A DNA stretch of 22,435 bases from Bacteroidales bacterium (GTDB lineage: Bacteria > Bacteroidota > Bacteroidia > Bacteroidales > Dysgonomonadaceae): assembly GCA_012728155.1 (NCBI GenBank), contig JAAYFR010000048.1, forward strand, positions 1 through 22,435, written 5' to 3'. This document shows, piece by piece, positions 15,730 to 22,435 of this stretch (position 1 is the stretch's first letter; each line of letters begins with the position of its first letter). The notes beneath the pieces are model-generated. The model had not been told where the DNA came from, searched no databases, and was given only the letters and a program-made list of their open reading frames with translations. Made by a program: the position numbers and the translations under genes.

Positions 15730-15810
15730 ACTATTGAGAGTTTTTTTGTAACTGTATATGTTGAAGATGTATAAATAATAGCTTAGCGGTATAACAAGAG
15801 AAAGGTAAAC

Positions 15811-16683
15811 CTATTTAATTACAATATTCGAACTGATGGCTAAATGATCGGAAGGATATTGCGCGTCGCCATATTTATCTTCATAGCTGGTGTAATCTAC
15901 CACTTTTATATTTTTACTTACAAAAATATAATCGATGCGGTTATAGGGATTTCCTTGAAACACCCCTCCGCCTAAATTGGTATTTTCAGGACCTTTTCTT
16001 GGGCTTTCGGTCACGTCAAATGCATCATTAAGCAAGACTTTCAAACTCTGGATTTGAGAGGTTTCGGGTTGAGAATTTAAATCTCCCACAAAAACTACAG
16101 GATAATCTCCTGCAATTTCTTTGATTTTTTGAGCTGTAAGCGGACCGGAATTTTGTCTGGCTGTCACTTTCTTCCAATAAAAATGTGAATTAAAGCAATA
16201 AAACTCTTTTTCCGATTCTTTGTGTCTGAATTTTGCCCAGTGAACAATTCTATACTCATCGGCATCCCATCCCATACTTTTCACATCGGGTGTTTCACTC
16301 AACCAAAACATGTCGTTCTCCAACAGGTCAAAAAGATTTTTCTTATAAAAGATGGCCAAAAAACTTTTTGTTGCATAGGGAGCCGATACATAATCGTAAT
16401 CCGTTAATAAGTTTTGAAGATCTTCTATCTGGTTCCCATACGGTTCTTGCACGCCAACCATATCAAAGTGGTGATTTATTATTAAATCGGTCAATGGCTT
16501 TTTACGTAGATCCCAAGCATTTCCCGATTTAACATCTGCTTGGACGTCGCAACGAATATTGTATGATGCCATTTTAAACTCTGCAATAGCATTATTTTGT
16601 TGAGTAGGAAGATGCTTTGAACCGGTGCAGCTTGCAAAAATCAACAAAATAGAGACGGAAAATAATTTAAATAGGCGTTTCAT
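15811..16683 (-). CDS. EEP-family lipoprotein 2
   Basis: 290 residues with a lipoprotein signal ending LIFASC (Cys19), so anchored in a membrane facing the periplasm or outside. EEP fold with Asn42 (SYNIRCD), Glu80 (QEP), His167 (NSHFYW), Asp201/Asn203 (GDLNSQP), Asp251 (RIDYIFVS) and the catalytic pair Asp279-His280 (SDHLAI). After the His of the NSHF motif many relatives have Asp; here it is Tyr, which may tune the substrate. The pattern RIDYIF and SDH is that of the EEP proteins usually annotated as endonuclease/exonuclease/phosphatase or sphingomyelinase-like. The DNA is clearly more A/T-rich than the genes on either side of the EEP2/alkaline phosphatase pair. It follows the phosphatase gene by 55 bp, likely in the same transcript. 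Confidence 0.9.
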   Translation of the reverse strand: MKRLFKLFSVSILLIFASCTGSKHLPTQQNNAIAEFKMASYNIRCDVQADVKSGNAWDLRKKPLTDLIINHHFDMVGVQEPYGNQIEDLQNLLTDYDYVSAPYATKSFLAIFYKKNLFDLLENDMFWLSETPDVKSMGWDADEYRIVHWAKFRHKESEKEFYCFNSHFYWKKVTARQNSGPLTAQKIKEIAGDYPVVFVGDLNSQPETSQIQSLKVLLNDAFDVTESPRKGPENTNLGGGVFQGNPYNRIDYIFVSKNIKVVDYTSYEDKYGDAQYPSDHLAISSNIVIK

Positions 16684-16738
16684 ATCTCTTTATCTCGTTC
16701 ATGTCTTACTAATAATTTTGCAGATATATTGTTAGTGA

Positions 16739-18106
16739 TCAATATTTTGCAGCTTTAATAATAGTGAGAGGGATGTCCACATTATCCATTTTATGGGTAA
16801 ACAGTTCCTCTCCTTTTCCGATTACAAAAATAGGTACATATCCATTTGTATGTGAGGCAGTAGACCATCCCAACCCTGAAATGCTATTCAATACCTCCTT
16901 TGCCTTTGCAGCCAAAAGCTTATTTTCGGCATAAAGATTTACATCTTTCACATCTTTGTTTTTGGCTATTGTGTTTTCATACGTGTCACGCAAAATTTTC
17001 TCATACTCCCAACTGATAGGTATTTCCTTCCAAAATCCCATTGTTTCACCCAATAATATTTTAATATCCTCCCAAGATACTTTATTCTTTTTTTCTTCTA
17101 TCAGCTTATTGATTCTTACAGAAAGTTCATTTTGAGAACATTGTTGATATTTGAGATTCTGAATCTGGTTATTGCCGAGATAAGAGATTCCTCCAGTATC
17201 GTGGTCTGCTGTTATCACGATCAATGTCTCTTTCGGATGTTTTTTATAAAAATCAAATGCAACTTCTATCGCCTCATCCAGATCTATAACCTCCTTGATC
17301 ATGGTTGCTCCATCATTGCCATGTCCGCCGCCATCAATTTTTCCACCTTCTAACATCAAGAAAAATCCTTTTTTATTATTTTTCGTAAGCACATCAATCG
17401 CTGCTTCCGTAATTTGTTTTAAAGTCAGGTCTCGCTCCGTTCTGTCGATATGATATGGAATTCCCCCCGATTTTTTCCAATCTTCATGTACGAGGATCAC
17501 TTTGTCTGAATTTCTTGCATTTGTTTTGAAATCGTTATATCCTTTTGAAACTGTGTACCCCGCATCTTCCACAAGCGTATATATATCTTTTGCATCGGAA
17601 AAACCGGCTCCTGCAAAAAAATCAAAGCCGGAAGCCAGTAAGTCATGCGATATTTCATAATAACTGCTTCGTGTTTTCTGGTGGGCGTAAAAAGCTGCCG
17701 GAGTGGCATGATTGATGGTGACGGTTGTAGCTATCCCCACTTTTTTGCCGGCTTTTTTTGCTTTTTCCGCAATTGTTTCAATTGGGTTTCCATCAAGATC
17801 CAAACCCAACGTGTTGTTATTGGTCTTTTTACCGGTTGCCAAAGCTGTGCCCGCTGCAGCGGAGTCTGTAACATCTGCATTGGCCGAAAAAGTTGTTGAA
17901 AAAGTAGCTACGGGAAATTGAGTCATCAATAAAGATTTTGACCCTCGTTCACCATTCACATTTGAGAGGTATGTGTCTGTAATATTTACAACATTCACCC
18001 CCATCCCATCACCAATAAAATAAAACACATACTTAGCTTGTCCATATATCGAAGATATAGAGATGAAGAGTGTGAAAAATAGCGATAAAATTAAATTACG
18101 TCTCAT
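16739..18106 (-). CDS. Alkaline phosphatase (PhoA superfamily), secreted
   Basis: 455 residues, signal peptide ending near YGQA (residue 24). It hydrolyses phosphate monoesters outside the cytoplasm with two Zn and one Mg. Motifs of the PhoA type are all seen: Asp33 (GDGMG), nucleophile Ser82 (TDSAAAGTALATG), His133 and Thr135 (NHATPAAFYAH), Glu253, Asp258 and His262 (EGGKIDGGGHGND), Asp301-His302 (ADHDTGG), and His419 (SHTNGYVP). The length is near that of PhoA. It stands among two EEP proteins and a calcineurin-like phosphoesterase, which could supply its monoester substrates. A TACCTTTG promoter box lies 155 bp upstream. The gene is locally very A/T-rich (about 27% G+C by eye at 17041-17160), unlike the genes outside this pair. 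Confidence 0.95.
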   Translation of the reverse strand: MRRNLILSLFFTLFISISSIYGQAKYVFYFIGDGMGVNVVNITDTYLSNVNGERGSKSLLMTQFPVATFSTTFSANADVTDSAAAGTALATGKKTNNNTLGLDLDGNPIETIAEKAKKAGKKVGIATTVTINHATPAAFYAHQKTRSSYYEISHDLLASGFDFFAGAGFSDAKDIYTLVEDAGYTVSKGYNDFKTNARNSDKVILVHEDWKKSGGIPYHIDRTERDLTLKQITEAAIDVLTKNNKKGFFLMLEGGKIDGGGHGNDGATMIKEVIDLDEAIEVAFDFYKKHPKETLIVITADHDTGGISYLGNNQIQNLKYQQCSQNELSVRINKLIEEKKNKVSWEDIKILLGETMGFWKEIPISWEYEKILRDTYENTIAKNKDVKDVNLYAENKLLAAKAKEVLNSISGLGWSTASHTNGYVPIFVIGKGEELFTHKMDNVDIPLTIIKAAKY

Positions 18107-18260
18107 TTTTTTCTATTTTAGATTACAAATTTTAATCATTTATTTTAGCTTCGCATTTCAAATCAGGGTGGAAATCAGAGGAAAAAACAATATATCACCG
18201 CTAAACTATCATTAAAAATGACTCTTCAGGGATTTCCAAACCATAAAATATGTTGCCGGG

Positions 18261-18268
18261 CAAAGGTA
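18261..18268 (-). promoter_or_regulatory. Putative -7 box of the alkaline phosphatase gene
   Basis: Minus strand TACCTTTG, an exact TAnnTTTG. It lies in the 177-bp gap, giving a leader of about 148 nt. No -33 TTTG at 19-21 bp. It would let alkaline phosphatase and the EEP genes be transcribed separately from the upstream genes. Confidence 0.5.
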
Positions 18269-18283
18269 TAAAAAAGCTTGGAA

Positions 18284-19795
18284 TTATTCGGGAATTTGAG
18301 AAAGAGAGATGAGTCGTGATCCCTCTTCTTTGAATCCATATTTGTCGAATGCCTTTATATGAATCAAATGGACTCCCGGCGGTTCTCCTTCCGGTATTTT
18401 GGCTGTCCAGATATGGGGTGAAGGCCTACCTCTCAAAGCGGCGCGTCTGCTGAATTTTGTGGGATAAACCGATTCTTTCTGCATTGCTATAATCCGTTCG
18501 ACAGCTGGCGCCGTCATGTGGTTTTTTTGCGTATGCAGCTCCCGGCCATCCAGTGAGATGGTCACTTGTGTACTGTCGGAAGCGCCGTAGATCGTAGCTA
18601 CGATAAGCCTTTCTCCTAACGCTGCCAGTGCATCTACATGTTGGTCGATACTGTCTTGGCCACCCACCCAAATATCCATCTGATGGTTTTTATCCAATCC
18701 GATACCTTTGAAATTTATCTTATAAGAATGATCCGATTTAAAATCGATGGTATAATAATTTCTGGGGCTGCCGCATTGCATCAGTGCGTGTGGAATACCC
18801 CGGGAGTCTCTTTCCCCGACCCACCAATTACCGCACGCAGCACCTGCAGTCAGTTCATGGATATTTGGCGACAAAAAATTCCGTTGTACCGTATGGGTAT
18901 GGCCGGAAAGGATCAATACGGAGGGACGATCCCGTACTATCTCCACCAGTTGTGCATGGTTGCTTGTCGCTGCCAGCGGAATATGCATACAAATCACCAC
19001 CAGCCGGTTTTTTGGCACATATTGCAAGCTGTTTGCTACAAAACGGAGCTGCTTGTCCGGAATTTTTCCGTAATACTTTCTGCCCCCATCAGAAAATATA
19101 TTGTTAAGCACAATAAAATGAACTTTCCCATAATTAAAAGCATAATGGCTCGCCCCAAAGTTCCGACTGAACTCATCATCCTGAAAAGGGTCGTTATTGC
19201 TGTTCCTATCGTGATTGCCAAGGAGGAGCCACGAGGGATGGGGTAATGAAGAAAGTATTGATCTTATCTCGGGTTGAAGGGAGAGGTTGTCGTTAATCTG
19301 ATCACCTAAAAAAATAGAGAAATCTATGTCTGAACGACCTGAGAGTTCCGACATTATCGTTTGGTTGGCATAGCTGATTTCCTGGTGGTTACCCACCTGT
19401 ATATCGCCTATTGCAGCCATGGAGAACTCTTTTGGAATGGAACGGCGTTGGAGGGCAAAATGATGCACAACGGTCGCAGGTAGTTCCCGATCCGAATCGA
19501 TATAGAGGGAGGGAGCGTTCATTATTTTGCTGTTGAATCCATATTTTGCCGGTAGAATGACAAATACCGAAGCACCTTCCTGGACCGAAATAGTATATTT
19601 ACCCTCTCTTGTGCTCAATACAATCTCTTCTCCATTTGATATAGGGACATTTTTGATTCCTTTTTCATTAGGATCCTGACGCCCATTGCCGTTGATATCA
19701 TGATACACAATACCGGAAACCGTATGGTATGTTTGGCCATACAGTGGTATCCGGATAAGAATCAAGAAAACAGAAAGGATAATACGATAACTCAT
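18284..19795 (-). CDS. Secreted calcineurin-like phosphoesterase with MetallophosN and MetallophosC domains
   Basis: 503 residues, signal peptide (MSYRIILSVFLILIRIPLYG). There are three parts: an SdrD-B/Cna-like beta domain at about 25-115 (VSGIVYHDINGNGRQDPNEKG), the binuclear-metal phosphoesterase core at about 125-325, and a C-terminal beta domain at about 350-500. Metal ligands are visible: Asp131 (GDIQ), Asp165 (GDQIND), Asn194-His195 (GNHDR), His271 (MHIP), His299 and His301 (GHTH). Gln133 stands where GDxH enzymes have His, as is common in this subfamily. The domain order matches the Bacteroidota exported metallophosphoesterase architecture. Substrates are unknown: phosphodiesters, nucleotides or phospholipid head groups are all possible. 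A long hairpin sits 12 nt before its ATG. Confidence 0.93.
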   Translation of the reverse strand: MSYRIILSVFLILIRIPLYGQTYHTVSGIVYHDINGNGRQDPNEKGIKNVPISNGEEIVLSTREGKYTISVQEGASVFVILPAKYGFNSKIMNAPSLYIDSDRELPATVVHHFALQRRSIPKEFSMAAIGDIQVGNHQEISYANQTIMSELSGRSDIDFSIFLGDQINDNLSLQPEIRSILSSLPHPSWLLLGNHDRNSNNDPFQDDEFSRNFGASHYAFNYGKVHFIVLNNIFSDGGRKYYGKIPDKQLRFVANSLQYVPKNRLVVICMHIPLAATSNHAQLVEIVRDRPSVLILSGHTHTVQRNFLSPNIHELTAGAACGNWWVGERDSRGIPHALMQCGSPRNYYTIDFKSDHSYKINFKGIGLDKNHQMDIWVGGQDSIDQHVDALAALGERLIVATIYGASDSTQVTISLDGRELHTQKNHMTAPAVERIIAMQKESVYPTKFSRRAALRGRPSPHIWTAKIPEGEPPGVHLIHIKAFDKYGFKEEGSRLISLSQIPE

Positions 19796-19807
19796 AATGA
19801 TAAATAG

Positions 19808-19852
19808 CGGTGCCCGAAAGCTCTCCGTAAAAGGAAAAACTTTCAGGCCCCG
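19808..19852 (-). other. Long hairpin directly upstream of the phosphoesterase start
   Basis: Two 13-nt arms (19808-19820 and 19840-19852) pair with one mismatch and one G-U pair around a 19-nt loop. In the transcript it ends 12 nt before the ATG at 19795 and is not followed by a T-run. It could shield the ribosome site, protect a processed 5' end, or be an inefficient terminator. Confidence 0.55.
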
Positions 19853-19877
19853 GCATTAAAAGAAAAGGATGATTCCC

Positions 19878-21341
19878 CTATTTCGGAGCATCATATTTGT
19901 AAATAACCAGCTTGTTGTCAGTATTCTGAATAACAACATATCCTTTGCCGATAGAATCGAAATCAATAAAGGGATCGGAAGTTGTATTCGCGGAGAAGAG
20001 GTAGGGTTCCGCCCATGTTTTAGTTTCACTATCAATGAAAGTAAAGGCACATTTGTCTTCGCTAGTCCGGTAGATTACATAAGGCACATCAAAAGGTGAT
20101 ACAGCCAGATCGTAATATCTGTTGTTGGTTCCGAGGGGTATGGGTGAACCGTAGATACTCCACTTTTTACTTGAAGCGGTATATTTGTGGATCACTAATT
20201 TATATTCGTCGCTCACTTTCTCAATAGACATGGCATAGACGTTGCCTTTGGAATCGACATCCATGGCTAAATCGTAATAGTTGGACTCTGTCGCTTCTTC
20301 GTGGCGCATTCCTTCAGCAAGGACCGACCAGGAACCATTTTCCAATATATATACCGATACGGTACCATTGTTGTTTGCATAGTCGTTTATTGCCAGGTAG
20401 ATATTCCCGTTCTTTTGTACGCTTCTCATTCGATAGGCATTGGGAAGAGTTCTGACGGACAAGGGTTGGTTAGCCGTCCAGGTAGTACCGTTGAAAGTAT
20501 TCATATTCAAAGCCCTTCTGGCCAATGCTCCACCCGCCACATCATTCATGGCGAACAGGTATAGCTGATTGTTCTTGTCAAAAACCAGACTATTGTATTG
20601 GACACGCACATCGGTGATGCCGGGTGCTCCTACATTTGCCCAACTTGTGCCATTGAACGATTTAGCGGTGGGAGTCCGGGAGGTCTCATTGCCGTAATCA
20701 CAGAATGCCACATAGGGCTTACCTGAATTATCGAACGTAAGCGCGACGTTATTTACTCCGGCCGACGTAATGGTGTCGACTCCTACCGCTGACCACGAGC
20801 TGCTTTCAAATTTAAAAACTCCCGCTTTTCTAAGTTCAGATGCCCCCAGCGAATAGTTGAAAACAACATACGGGATATTGGTGGCAGGATTCACTTTCAT
20901 GGCAAACTCCGATACGGTGAATTCGGAGGTCCCCGCCAGAGTCCAGACATAATCGGGCGAATTGGTGACTGTAACGGTATATTTGGTGTTGTTTGTGCCG
21001 TTGGTAACAATATAGTCTACCGGTACCGTAAAATCATTCACCGTAACGCCACTCTTCTGTTCCACAGTAGCAACCTCTACCACTGCTTCAGCGGCAGTAG
21101 TTGTAAAGCGGGCAACAAGAGCCGATTTGTTTACCTCCTTAGGGAGAGCAATGGTAATATTACCGGTAACAGCCACTTCATAATCTTGAAAAAAGAGACC
21201 CTCATTATCTTCCTGATAAAATCCAAACGTCGCCAGTTTAGCTTCGCCTGGTTCTTCCTCTATAGGGTCGTCGCTTTTGCAGGAAGTAAGTATTCCCGCA
21301 GTCAATACTGCAAAGAACATAAAATTCATTATTTTTCTCAT
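19878..21341 (-). CDS. Surface lipoprotein with predicted seven-bladed beta-propeller
   Basis: 487 residues. Lipoprotein signal ends ILTSC (Cys21) and is followed by KSDDPIEEE, an acidic tag like the Bacteroidota lipoprotein export signal, so probably outer-surface. Residues about 30-130 look like a DUF5018/cadherin-like beta domain. From about 140 on, seven copies of a short beta motif recur: IPYVVFNY, KPYVAFCD, QLYLFAMN, NIYLAIND, NVYAMSIE, VPYVIYRT, KGYVVIQN. This implies one motif per blade of a seven-bladed propeller. No catalytic residues are obvious; a binding role for glycan, peptide or another partner is inferred. The gene follows the M16 peptidase gene by 50 bp. Internal Met5 could also be the start. 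Confidence 0.85.
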   Translation of the reverse strand: MRKIMNFMFFAVLTAGILTSCKSDDPIEEEPGEAKLATFGFYQEDNEGLFFQDYEVAVTGNITIALPKEVNKSALVARFTTTAAEAVVEVATVEQKSGVTVNDFTVPVDYIVTNGTNNTKYTVTVTNSPDYVWTLAGTSEFTVSEFAMKVNPATNIPYVVFNYSLGASELRKAGVFKFESSSWSAVGVDTITSAGVNNVALTFDNSGKPYVAFCDYGNETSRTPTAKSFNGTSWANVGAPGITDVRVQYNSLVFDKNNQLYLFAMNDVAGGALARRALNMNTFNGTTWTANQPLSVRTLPNAYRMRSVQKNGNIYLAINDYANNNGTVSVYILENGSWSVLAEGMRHEEATESNYYDLAMDVDSKGNVYAMSIEKVSDEYKLVIHKYTASSKKWSIYGSPIPLGTNNRYYDLAVSPFDVPYVIYRTSEDKCAFTFIDSETKTWAEPYLFSANTTSDPFIDFDSIGKGYVVIQNTDNKLVIYKYDAPK

Positions 21342-21358
21342 AACACTTAATTAATTGT

Positions 21359-21375
21359 GGATTGAATTTCAATCC
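21359..21375. promoter_or_regulatory. 17-bp palindrome upstream of the surface-lipoprotein gene
   Basis: GGATTGAA-T-TTCAATCC, perfect 8-bp arms around one base, 18 bp before the start codon of the lipoprotein gene. No TAnnTTTG box is found here. It is compact, so it fits a dimeric-protein operator better than an RNA hairpin. Confidence 0.4.
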
Positions 21376-21391
21376 GGGTTGATAATCATAT

Positions 21392-22435
21392 TTATTGTCT
21401 GTTAGTTCCGGGATATAACACCGCCTGAACGAAAGAGTCTGATTCAACCATCCGTTCGGCTATTTTTCCGGCGATTTGCGCGGAAGTGATCCCCTGGATG
21501 ATTTCATTGAAATCGGTGACTATTCGCCACTCTCTTTCGTTATTAAAAATCGTATTCCTGATGGTAGAACTCCAAAAGGTGCTTTTTTGTTTGTTCAGCT
21601 CCATTTCTTTTTTCAAATTTGTTTTCACATCCATCAGTTCCGATAGGAAGTAGTCTGGTTCGTAGGCCATTTTTTTTAGCTCCGACAATGTCCTCTCAAT
21701 TAATATCTCCACATTCTCTTCGGCAGTGGTGAATGAAATTGTCTGTCTGCTCACCGGTGATGGATAAAGGGTGGAACTGGCCGACACGCTTACGCTATAG
21801 ACCATTCCCATCTCTTCACGCAGGGCGCGGAGCAGTTTCATCCGGATTACCGCCTTTATCAGATCGTCTTCCAAGCTGTTCAATGCGGCGCTCTCTCCCG
21901 CGGTATCCTGTTGAAATAGCAAGCTCACCGACGCCCTCGGATTTTCGCCTATATGCTGTTCGAACACTATTCTCTCCTGGATAGGCTTCAAATTTCTTTT
22001 TATTTTATAGTCCATATCCGGTGTTCCTTCGGGAAGGCCGGCAAGGTATGTTTCTATATAGGGTTCGAGCTCTTCGAGTAACAGGTCGCTAATAATTACA
22101 AAGGTAAAGCTGCCGGCACCGCCGAAAGTATCGTTAAAGACCTTCAATGCCTTGTCGGCATGCAGCTCTCTGTCAATGATCGTATCATTCAATTTCCGGT
22201 TTGTATAATTGTCTTCTTGCAGGAGTGTACTGAATGCCTCATAAAATTTTTCTGAGCCTGTTTCGTTTTTATTTTGATACGATTCTATTGCCTTCTCTTT
22301 TATCTGATTGAATACCGAGTTGTCCACCCTTGGTTGCGTCCATCTCAAATAGAGAAGTTGGAACAAGGTCTCCATATCAGCCGGTACAGAGGATGCCGAA
22401 ATGCCGGAGCGTGTCTTATCTATCAGGAAACGGAC
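21392..22435 (-). CDS. M16 family (insulinase-like) zinc peptidase, C-terminal part, truncated by window end
   Basis: The frame is open to the right edge (residues VRFLIDKTRSGISASSVPAD precede the Met at 22375), so at least 348 residues of the C-terminal half are seen. The sequence follows the pattern of PqqL-like peptidases: METLFQLLYLRWTQPR (helix after the active-site domain), NDTFGGAGSFTFVIISD (the conserved beta strand of the M16 C-domain), IFRKAL-like RMKLLRALREEMGMVYSVSVSASS (interface region), and a C-terminal helical domain. The HxxEH zinc motif would lie in the N-terminal half outside the window. Full-length relatives are around 930 residues, exported, and cleave peptides. No catalytic claim is possible from this part alone. 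Confidence 0.88.
   Translation of the reverse strand, partial: VRFLIDKTRSGISASSVPADMETLFQLLYLRWTQPRVDNSVFNQIKEKAIESYQNKNETGSEKFYEAFSTLLQEDNYTNRKLNDTIIDRELHADKALKVFNDTFGGAGSFTFVIISDLLLEELEPYIETYLAGLPEGTPDMDYKIKRNLKPIQERIVFEQHIGENPRASVSLLFQQDTAGESAALNSLEDDLIKAVIRMKLLRALREEMGMVYSVSVSASSTLYPSPVSRQTISFTTAEENVEILIERTLSELKKMAYEPDYFLSELMDVKTNLKKEMELNKQKSTFWSSTIRNTIFNNEREWRIVTDFNEIIQGITSAQIAGKIAERMVESDSFVQAVLYPGTNRQ

Noticed and set aside
14920..16683. The two EEP genes as a tandem duplication
   Set aside because: They share fold motifs only; signal types, loops and base composition differ, so a recent duplication is unlikely.
1..22435. CRISPR array, insertion sequence, phage or toxin-antitoxin module
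   Set aside because: No regularly spaced direct repeats with spacers, no transposase or integrase frame and no terminal repeats were seen on either strand.

Overview
The window looks like chromosomal DNA of an anaerobic Bacteroidota (Bacteroidales) bacterium. Several intergenic regions carry the Bacteroidota -7 box TAnnTTTG instead of a sigma70 -10/-35 pair. Start codons lack Shine-Dalgarno sequences and sit in A/T-rich leaders. The proteins fit too: a K+-dependent membrane pyrophosphatase, a class I hybrid-cluster protein, Tat-lipoprotein Gfo/Idh/MocA oxidoreductases and lipoproteins with an acidic export tag behind the cysteine. A member of the Dysgonomonadaceae (Proteiniphilum/Petrimonas-like) is my best guess, but that is inference.

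Region 1 (1-3200, + strand) is housekeeping: the 3' part of hppA (ion-pumping pyrophosphatase, cut by the window edge) and mdh (malate dehydrogenase), closed by a clear terminator. Region 2 (3350-7662) is a stress and regulation block. It holds a small cupin gene (-), an HTH/DUF4870 membrane regulator gene (+) that carries an in-frame stop near its natural start, hcp (-), and a divergent Crp/Fnr-family regulator gene (+). The cupin and hcp promoters share one palindromic operator, TGTAAC-N4-GTTACA. In both it is centred exactly 29.5 bp upstream of the -7 box, so they probably form a small NO/hydroxylamine-stress regulon run by the neighbouring Crp/Fnr protein. The HTH gene has its own promoter, preceded by four phased TGACGT-like direct repeats.

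Region 3 (7723-11203) holds a Tat-exported Gfo/Idh/MocA lipoprotein, a bidirectional terminator, aspS (-) and tRNA-Pro(UGG) with its own promoter and terminator. Region 4 (11296-12812) is one cytosolic, helical-repeat protein of unknown function with a good promoter.

Region 5 (12887-22435, all - strand) is a run of exported proteins. In transcription order: an M16 peptidase (cut by the window end), a seven-repeat beta-propeller surface lipoprotein, a calcineurin-like phosphoesterase with N- and C-terminal accessory domains, an alkaline phosphatase, two endonuclease/exonuclease/phosphatase (EEP) proteins and a secreted glycosidase-like helical protein. Four phosphoester hydrolases of three different folds side by side suggest an extracellular phosphoester-degrading (phosphate- or nucleotide-scavenging) locus. 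This locus and the two-gene operator regulon are the most interesting parts of the window.
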